Of a stretch of DNA of 6,815 bases, positions 1-5,415 are shown piece by piece (positions within the stretch are counted from its first letter, which is position 1; each line of letters opens with the position of its first letter). Below the pieces are notes generated by a model. It saw nothing but the letters and a program-made list of their open reading frames with translations, was not told the origin of the DNA and ran no database searches. Position numbers and translations under genes: made by a program. This stretch comes from Chloroflexota bacterium (GTDB taxonomy: Bacteria > Chloroflexota > Anaerolineae > J102), in contig PIVW01000318.1 in assembly GCA_003353825.1 (NCBI GenBank), positions 1 through 6,815 on the forward strand. Direction: 5' to 3'.

Positions 1-352
1 CCAGTTCCAAACCTTTATCCAGATCGCCCAAACTTAGCAGACCAACGGCCGCACTCATCACCTCGATATCGTCGGAGGCCATCAGCATTTCGGCGCCTTC
101 TGCGAGATCGTTGACACCAGCGTCGGCCACAACATCAGCTAGCGTCGACAGGCGGCCGGCCACGATTTCGGCGTCTACAGCACGAGTGAGATCGGCGGCG
201 CCGGCCATCGCTTCTTCCATAGCCACCGACGCGACCTCTTCGGCCACATCAAGGGTATCGAGACCCTCGTCGACGAGCTCATCACCTTCTGCTTCCATCA
301 TAGATGCTGCGGCTTCGGCGGCAGATTCAGCCTGGGGTTTGTTGTCTGTCAT
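1..352 (-). CDS. Acidic, alanine-rich hypothetical protein, C-terminus cut by window edge
   Basis: An open frame of 117 codons runs from an ATG at 352 off the left edge of the window. The start is supported by AGGAGA seven bases upstream. The protein begins MTDNKPQAESAAEAAASMM and is almost entirely helix-forming and acidic: Ala, Glu, Asp, Leu and Met dominate, there are no Cys or Trp residues, and runs such as VAEEVASVAMEEAMAGAADL have a heptad-like spacing. No signal peptide or membrane segment is visible in the part seen, so it is probably cytoplasmic. I do not recognise the family. It follows the DUF1269 gene in the same direction, separated by about 105 bases that hold a possible promoter, so it may be its own transcription unit. 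The plus-strand frame over the same DNA (Ser/Ala/Thr-rich, low complexity) is the usual shadow of such a gene. The missing C-terminus could carry the diagnostic domain. Confidence 0.72.
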   Translation of the reverse strand, partial: MTDNKPQAESAAEAAASMMEAEGDELVDEGLDTLDVAEEVASVAMEEAMAGAADLTRAVDAEIVAGRLSTLADVVADAGVNDLAEGAEMLMASDDIEVMSAAVGLLSLGDLDKGLEL

Positions 353-391
353 GATACATTCTCCTGCAATGAGTGTTACGAACTTATGTTA

Positions 392-420
392 ATTTAAGTG
401 GAAACTGAATCACACATCAA
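392..420 (-). promoter_or_regulatory. Possible sigma70-type promoter for the acidic protein gene
   Basis: Reading the minus strand, TTGATG (415-420) is followed after 17 bases by TTAAAT (392-397). Each hexamer matches the consensus at four of six positions and the spacing is ideal. Transcription would start near 385 and leave a leader of about 33 bases before the ATG at 352. The match is only moderate in an AT-rich gap, so it could be chance. Confidence 0.3.
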
Positions 421-458
421 ATCTCAAATCCAGCAATCTCTAATTTCAGCTTTCGTAC

Positions 459-1010
459 CTAGCTGTCGTCACTTGATGCATCGTCCAGATCAAGGTGATC
501 TTCAGCGCCAGCCTTGACCTCGGGATGCTCCAAAGCCTCTTTCAGGGCTGCCTCATCCTCTTCGGACAGGGAGGTGCTGGCAACATGTCCGCCATACTTT
601 TGCAGTTCGGCAATGACTTTATCTTTGGTGGCCTTGATGACAAGGATAAAGATGGCGGAGCCACCAGGTTGCAGCTTATCGCTGACTTCTTTCATGAAAT
701 CATTGTCGATGCCCACGTCCCTACGTTTGGCAAGGATACGTGAGAACAGAGCCGTAAACAGACCCCAGAAAAGGGGGCCACCGAAGATCAGACCGATCAG
801 AAAGCCCCAGAAAAAGCCCCAGGTCGTCGACATGCCAGTATACTGCTTCTCCAGTGTATCGGTAACCTTGACCTTGCCGTTCTGGTCTTTGGTGGCGAAG
901 GCAGCATCTTCGAGTTCGAGGATCTGCTGTTTCTGCATATCGCCCAAAGCATCGAAGGCTGCGAGCCCGGTTTTTTCATCGTCATAGGTAATGGCGATCA
1001 GAGTACTCAT
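459..1010 (-). CDS. DUF1269 domain membrane protein
   Basis: This 183-residue protein fits the DUF1269 family (COG4803-like), whose molecular role is not established; members are often annotated as predicted membrane proteins. Visible features: an N-terminal MSTLIAITYDDEKTG beta segment, a central hydrophobic glycine-spaced hairpin at residues 64-90 (WGFFWGFLIGLIFGG, then FWGLFTALF), a basic patch RILAKRRDVGI, a DKLQPGGSAIFILV segment at about 111-124 and an acidic tail ending DLDDASSDDS. The short hydrophobic hairpin inside otherwise soluble flanks suggests membrane insertion or oligomerisation. The ATG at 1010 is backed by AGGAGA six bases upstream, and the length is normal for the family. 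It lies 142 bases downstream of the lipid kinase gene in the same direction and could be co-transcribed. The stop is TAG. Nothing looks damaged. Confidence 0.85.
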   Translation of the reverse strand: MSTLIAITYDDEKTGLAAFDALGDMQKQQILELEDAAFATKDQNGKVKVTDTLEKQYTGMSTTWGFFWGFLIGLIFGGPLFWGLFTALFSRILAKRRDVGIDNDFMKEVSDKLQPGGSAIFILVIKATKDKVIAELQKYGGHVASTSLSEEDEAALKEALEHPEVKAGAEDHLDLDDASSDDS

Positions 1011-1152
1011 GGTGTTCTCCTGAATTGAGTGAAGGTTGGGGATGGACTGGCGTCCAGGTGGGACGCACTGTATATGACTGAAACGTTGGCCAGAAAAGGC
1101 GCATCGTCTAGATCATCAAGGAGGTATTTCTGCGTGCGTGTAACTTCTTGGT

Positions 1153-2028
1153 CTACGGCACTACGACCTGCAGCGCCTGGGGGATGACCTGTACTGTTAC
1201 GGGAGTTTGACCGTATGTCTCGCCATCGATCCATACATTCTGGGGAGGGTCAGCCTCAATCATGATCTCACGTCCCTGCCATCGATAAACGCCTGCCTGC
1301 GAATTGCCAACTTTGAGCACATAGTGTGAGACGGCGCGCAATGGTTTGACTCCCTTGCTGATCACGAAGAAATCCAATAGGCCATCACTGACGTCGACAT
1401 CCGCAATGCCAGGCAAGGCAACGCCGCCGCTGGCACCGGCGTTGAAAACGTAACAAATCATCGCCTTTCCCTTGAACTCCTCCCCATCAATGGTGGCATG
1501 GTAGTGCGCCTCAGGGGGATGGCGCAGAATTTTGAGACCTTCAGCCACATAAGCCAAATTCCCGTATTTGTCCTTCATCTCCCGGCTGGCAGCATCCTCC
1601 GCTTGCTTGCCGGTGTATGTGCGCAGCATAAAGACCCTCTCTCCTATGCGGGCCAGATCAATGGTACGGCGCTTCTTGCTAGCGACGATCAATTGCGCCG
1701 CCTGTCTCAGATCGCGCGGGATATTCAATTCAAAAGCCATGGCGTTACCTGTACCCCCGGGTAGAATCGCCATAGGGATGTCGCTGCCCATCAAGCCGTT
1801 GGCAACCTCCATCTGAGTGCCGTCACCGCCATAGCCACAGACGATATCATAGCCTTTTGTAGCAGCTTGCCGCGCAAGTGCAGTCGCATCCCCATACTTC
1901 TGTGTTACAGAAACACTCCATTCGATAGCGTGCTGGTGAAAGACATGATTGAGCACGTTGAGGATGGGTTTATCTTTTCCCGATGCCGGATTAATCACGA
2001 CATGTATCCGTTTTTTCGCTTCAGCCAT
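1153..2028 (-). CDS. YegS/BmrU-type diacylglycerol (lipid) kinase family protein
   Basis: A 291-residue protein of the DAGK catalytic-domain family, which transfers phosphate from a nucleotide to the hydroxyl of diacylglycerol or a related lipid at the inner face of the membrane. Motifs are in family order: HVVINPASGK at 9-18 (start of the nucleotide-binding fold), YGGDGTQMEVANGL at 66-79 (the GGDGT signature), AILPGGTGNAMA at 87-98, then the C-terminal beta sandwich with DVSDGLLDFFVISKG at about 212-226, an IDGE motif at 267-270, and the usual ending with hydrophobic strands and a terminal VVP. Length is normal (about 290-330). The segment after RVFMLRTYTGKQAEDAA departs from the common pattern, so the lipid substrate cannot be named. 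Start: ATG at 2028 with AAGGAG eight bases upstream. An extended -10 element lies about 55-60 bases upstream. It is the first of three genes in the same direction and is intact. Confidence 0.9.
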   Translation of the reverse strand: MAEAKKRIHVVINPASGKDKPILNVLNHVFHQHAIEWSVSVTQKYGDATALARQAATKGYDIVCGYGGDGTQMEVANGLMGSDIPMAILPGGTGNAMAFELNIPRDLRQAAQLIVASKKRRTIDLARIGERVFMLRTYTGKQAEDAASREMKDKYGNLAYVAEGLKILRHPPEAHYHATIDGEEFKGKAMICYVFNAGASGGVALPGIADVDVSDGLLDFFVISKGVKPLRAVSHYVLKVGNSQAGVYRWQGREIMIEADPPQNVWIDGETYGQTPVTVQVIPQALQVVVP

Positions 2029-2081
2029 TTGTTACGCTCCTTGGTTAGAAAATCGTCACATTAGCAGCGGCGGGAATCGCC

Positions 2082-2090
2082 AGTATAGCA
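2082..2090 (-). promoter_or_regulatory. Extended -10 promoter for the lipid kinase gene
   Basis: On the minus strand TGCTATACT forms a TGn extended -10 with TATACT (five of six to consensus). No good -35 hexamer is seen 17 bases farther upstream, as is common for extended -10 promoters. The predicted start near 2075 gives a leader of about 47 bases. The first long hairpin (2098-2148) would occupy the -24 to -70 region, where a regulator could act. Confidence 0.4.
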
Positions 2091-2097
2091 GACATAG

Positions 2098-2148
2098 GCA
2101 ACTCCAGAAAAATAACTATCCCAAGCTGGCGGTATTTTCTGGAGTTGC
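2098..2148. repeat. Perfect 14-bp inverted repeat, 23-base spacer
   Basis: The left arm at 2098-2111 (GCAACTCCAGAAAA) and the right arm at 2135-2148 (TTTTCTGGAGTTGC) are exact reverse complements, with 23 bases between. It lies in the non-coding gap upstream of the kinase, directly next to its extended -10. There is no T-run on either side, so a simple intrinsic terminator is not supported. It could be an operator, an RNA hairpin, or the arms of a miniature mobile repeat. Confidence 0.8.
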
Positions 2149-2152
2149 TCAC

Positions 2153-2209
2153 GGATTTTCCAAGAAATAGATTATCCAATTATTTTTTGGAAAATCCATA
2201 GTCCTATGG
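2153..2209. repeat. Second long hairpin plus a third overlapping palindrome
   Basis: GGATTTTCCAA (2153-2163) pairs with TTGGAAAATCC (2187-2197). The stem extends inward by seven more pairs if two G-U pairs are allowed in a plus-strand RNA, giving about 18 pairs closing a 9-base loop at 2171-2179. On the minus strand the two wobble sites become A-C mismatches, so the fold favours plus-strand RNA. Overlapping its outer end, CCATAG (2196-2201) and CTATGG (2204-2209) form another palindrome with a 2-base centre. With the repeat at 2098-2148, three palindromes fill about 112 bases. The rest of the gap from 2029 to 2250 holds the kinase promoter and leader and nothing else I can name. Confidence 0.7.
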
Positions 2210-2250
2210 TGGGTACTTGTAAACCAAACACACCGGCAAGCCGTATGTAG

Positions 2251-2397
2251 CTAGGGTATTTCTGGTGCGATGTAAACATCGAGCGCCTGGCCCGGAAAGG
2301 GAACCACTATGCCCTGTTCGTCCATGGCATTCTCTAGAGCAGTGCGTGCGCGTTCAATTACGACACGGGTGTCCTCGTATGACCCAATAAATGACAT
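2251..2397 (-). pseudogene. Remnant of an MscS-like channel C-terminus
   Basis: An open frame of 48 codons (ATG at 2397, TAG at 2251) whose protein contains RARTALENAMDEQGIVVPFP, followed by GQALDVYIAP. The pattern of an amphipathic helix leading into a Gly-Ile-x-x-Pro-Phe-Pro motif is the typical end of the soluble domain of MscS-family mechanosensitive channels. No pore helix or beta domain precedes it: the frame upstream runs into the end of the SulP gene in a non-coding register. There is no Shine-Dalgarno before the ATG. The frame is open for a few codons before the ATG (QTPQTV), just after the SulP stop at 2417. I read it as the tail of a lost gene rather than a small protein. The family call rests on a short motif only. 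Confidence 0.45.
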
Positions 2398-2416
2398 AAC
2401 CGTTTGGGGGGTCTGA

Positions 2417-2887
2417 TTAAGTCTCGTCGAGCGAGGGTTTCTGCTCGGCCAGATGCGCGTCCACACCGGCCTGAATGGAGACGTAGAAGCGCTCGACGCC
2501 GATGTTCTCGACGGCACTGGTGCGCTCGACGATCTCCATGACATGCGACTTCATGGAGGCGAAACGTAGATCGATATCGAGTCGCTGTAATTCGGCATGG
2601 AGATCCCTGAAGGTAGCAATGGCGATGGCATCGATATCACTGATCGATTCGCCGTCAACCAGGACGATCCTAGGCTCGAACAACTTGATCCCCTCGCGGA
2701 TCTCCTCAGCAAAATCGGGGGCGTTGGCGAAGAACAATGATCCGTCGAAGCGCACGATGAGGAGGCCGGGATAGGTCACGCCATCGCGGTAGTGTTCGAG
2801 ACCGCGGTAGACATTTTCGTCGGGAACCTTGCCCAGAAAGGAAGTGGTACGGCTTTTGGTGCCGGCCAGCAAGCCCAACAATCCCAA
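2417..2887 (-). CDS. SulP fragment 3: C-terminal STAS domain
   Basis: A 156-codon piece starting inside the last hydrophobic helix (GLLGLLAGTKSRTTSFLG). It then has the linker VPDENVYRGLEHYRDGVTYP and a complete STAS domain: IVRFDGSLFFANAPDFAEEI at about 44-63, IVLVDGESISDIDAIAI at 74-90 (the core strand-loop-helix of the domain), LRFASMKSHVMEIVERT at about 107-123, then IGVERFYVSIQAGVDAHL. STAS domains regulate SulP activity from the cytoplasm. There is no independent start signal, so if the frameshifts are real this piece is probably not translated by itself. The stop is TAA at 2417. Confidence 0.7.
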   Translation of the reverse strand: MGLLGLLAGTKSRTTSFLGKVPDENVYRGLEHYRDGVTYPGLLIVRFDGSLFFANAPDFAEEIREGIKLFEPRIVLVDGESISDIDAIAIATFRDLHAELQRLDIDLRFASMKSHVMEIVERTSAVENIGVERFYVSIQAGVDAHLAEQKPSLDET

Positions 2888-2907
2888 AGCGATGGCAAGT
2901 ATAAGGC

Positions 2908-3175
2908 CTATAAGATACCAAGCATGAGCACGCCTACCAGGGCAACGACCGCCGTCCAGAAATCAAGACTGGTGATGTGGCGATAAACGGATATTTTTTT
3001 CCAGCTGATCAGATGCCAGACGGCATGGATTACGATGGCGCCCAGGGTTGCTTCGGGCAAGTTGTGAAACAAGGGCGTGAGGAAAAGCATGGTGATGAAC
3101 ACCATGACAGCAATGATGATGGAAACCATCTGCGACTTAGCCCCCGGCGCTGTCGGCTGCCGCCGTGCGCGAGAC
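2908..3175 (-). CDS. SulP fragment 2: last membrane helices
   Basis: This is the +1-shifted part of the same gene. Meaningful sequence starts at about AGAKSQMVSIIIAV, continuing with FLTPLFHNLPEATLGAIVIH, then SWKKISVYRHITSLDFWTAV and a terminal hydrophobic VALVGVLMLGIL. It supplies the last transmembrane helices before the STAS domain. The open frame extends upstream to 3237, but there it only overlaps fragment 1 in a non-coding register. It ends at a TAG caused by the second single-base shift. Confidence 0.6.
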
Positions 3176-3874
3176 GCTGCCATCCACAACAAAGCCACCG
3201 CTGAACCCGGACCCGAGATTCGAAGCGTCGATGGCAAGCAATTCCTGGTCGGGGTTGATCTTATAATCGTACTTCAGGGCATACGAGCGAGCGGCGGCCA
3301 CCGATTCGGCGAAGGCTACAAGGGCGATAGCAGCGGCGCCCGGTAGCAACGCGTAGATATCGGACAGCTGGATGCCTTGTGGCAGGCCAAAATCAGGCAG
3401 GCCGGCGGGGATAGCACCCACGATGTGGACGCCCATTGATTCGAAATCAAGGAGTGAGGAGAGTATGATTGCCAGCAAGACAACCGTCAGGGCAGCGGGG
3501 ATCTTGGGCGTATAGCGGTGCAGGAGAAATAACAACGCCAAGCTGACAAGGCCGACGGCCAGTGTAGGCCAATCGACCTGTCCGAAATTAGCGCTGATAA
3601 CGAGGATATCGGGGATAAACCGCAATTCTTCCACCTCGTATCCCAATAGCTTGTCCAATTGTCCTACTGCAATGGTGATGGCCACGCCGACGATGAAGCC
3701 AGCCAACACCGGTCGGGAGAAGAAATCGGCCAGGATGCCCAAGCGCAGCAGGCTGCCGAGAATGAGCAAAACGCCCGTGATAAGCGCCAGCATCATGGTC
3801 AGAACGCCAAACGGAAAAAGTCGCACACCACCAGGGGATGAAGGCCCGCGGCCATGACCACAGATGTGTAGCAT
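3137..3874 (-). CDS. SulP fragment 1: membrane core
   Basis: A 245-codon piece; the reliable SulP sequence begins at about residue 26. It carries LADFFSRPVLAGFIVGVAIT at 48-67, an amphipathic linker with DILVISANFGQVDW, and the strongly conserved late membrane region ALVAFAESVAAARSYALKYD followed by ASNLGSGFSGGFVVDGSVSR (185-236), the SulP substrate-site and gate region. The nominal first 20 residues after the ATG at 3874 (MLHICGHGRGPSSPGG) do not resemble SulP and come from the wrong frame. It ends at a TAA created by the frameshift at the five-G run. Confidence 0.75.
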   Translation of the reverse strand: MLHICGHGRGPSSPGGVRLFPFGVLTMMLALITGVLLILGSLLRLGILADFFSRPVLAGFIVGVAITIAVGQLDKLLGYEVEELRFIPDILVISANFGQVDWPTLAVGLVSLALLFLLHRYTPKIPAALTVVLLAIILSSLLDFESMGVHIVGAIPAGLPDFGLPQGIQLSDIYALLPGAAAIALVAFAESVAAARSYALKYDYKINPDQELLAIDASNLGSGFSGGFVVDGSVSRTAAADSAGG

Positions 3875-3942
3875 CAGGTTAAAGTAAACGAGGGAGAGAG
3901 GAGGCAGTCGGTCTTTGGCTAGAAAAGCAAGAACCTGGCATT

Positions 3943-4152
3943 CTATCTGACAATGGCTCCTGAACGCAGGATGAGGCAGCGAGTGCCCCCTTTTTGGCCC
4001 GTGGTTCGCAACAAGTGCTGATTGAGTTTGCGAAACTCACTCTCCCGGTCATTGTTGGTGCGAGGCAAGTCCGGGATGTCATACGAATGAAATAGTCCAC
4101 TGAGATAGTTATGTGTGGTTTTTTTATCTGTGTTGCAAACTCGGTCAAAATC
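3943..4152 (-). pseudogene. Transposase C-terminal remnant (minus strand)
   Basis: An open frame of 69 codons without a start, between a TGA upstream and a TAG at 3943. It reads DFDRVCNTDKKTTHNYLSGL, then FHSYDIPDLPRTNNDRESEF, then RKLNQHLLRTTGQKGGTR and LILRSGAIVR. The pattern LPRTNN-x-x-E-S-x-F-R, a basic helix and then TGQKG with a final GA is typical of the C-terminus of DDE-type transposases, where the Glu of the catalytic triad lies just after the Asn-Asn pair. I cannot assign the IS family from memory alone. The longer open frame on the same strand (3879-4148) is a shadow of this one: it is Cys/Ser/Thr-rich and meaningless. The remnant abuts the truncated SulP gene, so this IS may have removed the SulP N-terminus. 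Confidence 0.65.
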
Positions 4153-4185
4153 TCATTATGTCAGCGGCTCCCGGAGTAAACGATG

Positions 4186-4194
4186 TGGTATAAT
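4186..4194 (+). promoter_or_regulatory. Extended -10 promoter for the plus-strand transposase remnant
   Basis: TGGTATAAT combines a perfect TATAAT (4189-4194) with the TGn extension. No clear -35 is seen (GGCTCC at the expected place). Transcription would start near 4201, some 55 bases before the ATG at 4256. It is either the IS's own promoter or an outward promoter left over from the neighbouring IS. Confidence 0.45.
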
Positions 4195-4255
4195 CACGTG
4201 AGATTTCGTAAAGAAATGGAGCACTAAAACCGTTCAGAAACAAGGCAGGAAGGCG

Positions 4256-4330
4256 ATGAAGAACCGCAAACATCTTTCAGCAGACGGTGGCTCTTTGGGG
4301 CTTCGCGTGACGATCACGAATTTCCGTTGA
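4256..4330 (+). CDS. Short upstream ORF, possible N-terminus of the transposase
   Basis: ATG at 4256 has AGGA five bases upstream and encodes 24 residues beginning MKNRKHLSADGGSLGLR. It ends at a TGA (4328-4330) whose last base is also the first base of the ATG at 4330, an overlapping stop-start that often couples translation. The beginning MKNRKHLSADG resembles the start of transposases of the same type as the next frame, so it may be the true N-terminus separated by a frameshift, or a leftover of a related copy. As a free peptide it is unlikely to have a function. Confidence 0.4.
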   Translation: MKNRKHLSADGGSLGLRVTITNFR

Positions 4331-4761
4331 TGATTCCCCCACACCTAGTGGCTGGTTGTGTCAAGCGCCTAGATATAGTGTGGGAAAAATCCGTACCACG
4401 CGAAATCCCAGAGAACCCAGACGGTTTAATCGGTCACATATGTCAGGGGATGGCGAAAATCAAGGACAAGCGCCCCAAGAATATCAAGATACCATTGGTG
4501 GACGCGTTGATGTCAGGCGTGGCGATGTTCTCTCTAAAAGACCCGTCGTTGTTGGCATTCGATGGTCGCAGAGCAACGCCGGAGGACCTGCGGAAGGTAT
4601 TTGGAATAGAAGTGATCCCTAGCGACACGCAAATGCGGACGATATTGGATGACGTGGAACCGGAAGAACTGCGTCCGCTGTACAAGCGAGTGTTCAGCCA
4701 ACTGCAGCGAGGTAAGGTGTTGGAGAGAATGACATACACCGGTCGCCCTCTGACCACCTAA
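4327..4761 (+). pseudogene. Transposase N-terminal fragment, catalytic domain lost
   Basis: The open frame (TTG at 4327, ATG at 4330) gives about 143 residues. From NPDGLIGHICQGMAKIKDKR onward it follows a conserved transposase N-terminal domain: IPLVDALMSGVAMFSLKDPS, then LLAFDGRRATPEDLRKVFGI, then PSDTQMRTILDDVEPEELRP and a QLQRGKVLERMTY segment. Family members continue with a LLSxDGT-type catalytic segment and reach 400 or more residues; here similarity stops after MTY at about 4737 and a TAA follows at 4759-4761. No DDE residues remain, so it cannot transpose. The first 33 or so residues (MIPPHLVAGCVKRLD...) do not look like the family and may be read from a non-native register. Confidence 0.65.
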
Positions 4762-4791
4762 ACTGCTAAAGGATTTCCGCCGTGGTGTACT

Positions 4792-4819
4792 AGCTTGCCC
4801 AAAGCGCCGCCTACATGGA
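4792..4819 (-). repeat. 28-base relic matching the LuxR-type HTH tail at 6422-6449
   Basis: Aligned without gaps to 6422-6449, 18 of 28 bases are identical and all 10 differences are transitions. On the minus strand this copy reads HVGGALGKL where the other reads HVNNILGKL. Both lie just downstream of copies of the same membrane-protein C-terminus (stops at 4841 and 6460). The match could mark a decayed second copy of the HTH tail. It is short, similarity does not extend cleanly on either side, and chance is not excluded. Confidence 0.3.
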
Positions 4820-4840
4820 AACCTGCCGTGTCTTCGGTCG

Positions 4841-5392
4841 TCATTCACTCACAGTAAAAAACCATCGCTCAATCTTCTTTCTCGTCACAAAGAAGAGAGC
4901 GAAGTAAACAAGAAAGATCACCAAAAATGGAATCCTAACCCGATAATCGCTATACTTTTCCCAGTAGTTGTTCTGGGGTAGGTGATCCGTGATCCCAGAG
5001 CTAGCCGCGAATGCGACAGCCGAAATGAGGAGGGCGAGTAGACCAAGGATACCGGCAATGCTGGTGACTGCGTGGAATATCACTGGTTTTGCGAAACTAC
5101 TGTTCTTATCCAGACTTTGTTTGAATTGGTACAAGTTGATGCCCAGAAGGGCGGCAACGACGAGATGCGTACCACCGTGCAGCCAGAAATCTAACATTGT
5201 GCGCTGCCAATGCCCGACCGGCGGGATGTACGGCATGTTGTCCAGCCAGGGGTTGGCCAAAAAGGACAATACTCGATATGCTGCTATGCTCCAGATACAC
5301 CAACAAGTGATCAATATTGCGATCCAAAATACTTGCGATAGTAGGGATTTAACGCCATTCCTGTTTAAAGCGCCGATTACCATTTCTGACAT
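4841..5392 (-). CDS. Four-helix integral membrane protein, family unknown
   Basis: A 183-residue protein with four likely membrane segments: about 20-46 (VFWIAILITCWCIWSIAAY), 72-90 (HGGTHLVVAALLGINLYQF), 104-131 (VIFHAVTSIAGILGLLALLI) and 153-170 (RIPFLVIFLVYFALFFV). A basic RKKIERWF follows the last helix, placing the C-terminus in the cytoplasm by the positive-inside rule. Two loops (about 47-68, with NPWLDNMPYIPPVGHWQR, and about 132-152, with LPQNNYWEKYSDYR) are polar and aromatic and probably periplasmic. I do not recognise the family. ATG at 5392 has only a weak AAGG upstream; the next Met (residue 4) is an alternative start. It ends at TGA (4841-4843). It is downstream of and codirectional with the secreted-protein gene, separated by about 96 bases with a hairpin. 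Its last 30 or so residues recur in a broken copy at 6460-6609. Confidence 0.75.
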   Translation of the reverse strand: MSEMVIGALNRNGVKSLLSQVFWIAILITCWCIWSIAAYRVLSFLANPWLDNMPYIPPVGHWQRTMLDFWLHGGTHLVVAALLGINLYQFKQSLDKNSSFAKPVIFHAVTSIAGILGLLALLISAVAFAASSGITDHLPQNNYWEKYSDYRVRIPFLVIFLVYFALFFVTRKKIERWFFTVSE

Positions 5393-5415
5393 TTTCTTGC
5401 CTTTATAGGTTTTTC

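Larger units (their letters stand above)
2417..3877 (-). pseudogene. SulP-family anion transporter with STAS domain, frameshifted and missing its N-terminus
   Basis: SulP proteins are inner-membrane anion transporters or channels (sulfate, bicarbonate and others) with 10-14 helices and a cytoplasmic STAS domain. Three open pieces on the minus strand join into one protein of about 485 residues. Near 3141-3145 a run of five G (minus strand) puts the frame off by one: removing one G changes DSAGG-stop to the family sequence DSAGAKSQM. Near 2908-2916 one missing base ends the middle piece at LMLGIL; restoring it reads LGILIGLILAIALGLLGLL. The two shifts cancel, so the first and last pieces share a frame. 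A third slip near 3830 is likely, because TSVVMAAGLHPL is read in another frame just upstream. Roughly the first 100 residues are absent; similarity stops at about 3877, where transposase debris begins. Protein-level conservation across the breaks suggests recent mutations or sequencing errors for the indels. The N-terminal loss is real. Confidence 0.85.
3880..4760. mobile_element. Insertion-sequence debris: pieces of two different transposases
   Basis: Between the cut SulP gene and the four-helix membrane protein lies about 880 bases with no intact gene. It holds the C-terminal 69 codons of one transposase on the minus strand (3943-4152) and the N-terminal part of an unrelated transposase on the plus strand (4256-4761), back to back. 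I could not identify terminal inverted repeats or target duplications, so the edges are estimates. The left edge coincides with loss of SulP similarity; the right edge is where transposase similarity stops, around 4737-4760. Confidence 0.6.

Noticed and set aside
111..987. Plus-strand open frames at 111-392 and 495-987
   Set aside because: They are antisense shadows of the acidic protein and DUF1269 genes, with low-complexity or nonsensical composition and no ribosome sites.
1007..1234. Minus-strand 75-codon frame between the kinase and DUF1269 genes
   Set aside because: Its first part overlaps the kinase C-terminus in another frame. The rest (LLDDLDDAPFLA...) has no own start and no recognisable similarity.
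2251..2544. A 97-residue protein as a single gene
   Set aside because: Its first half is an out-of-frame reading of the SulP STAS coding sequence; only the last 48-55 residues look like protein.
4023..4039. Palindrome TGAGTTT-GCG-AAACTCA
   Set aside because: It lies inside the coding sequence of the transposase remnant and is short, so chance is likely.
3879..4148. 89-residue minus-strand ORF starting MTEFATQ
   Set aside because: The frame offset from it carries the clear transposase C-terminus, so this one is a shadow.
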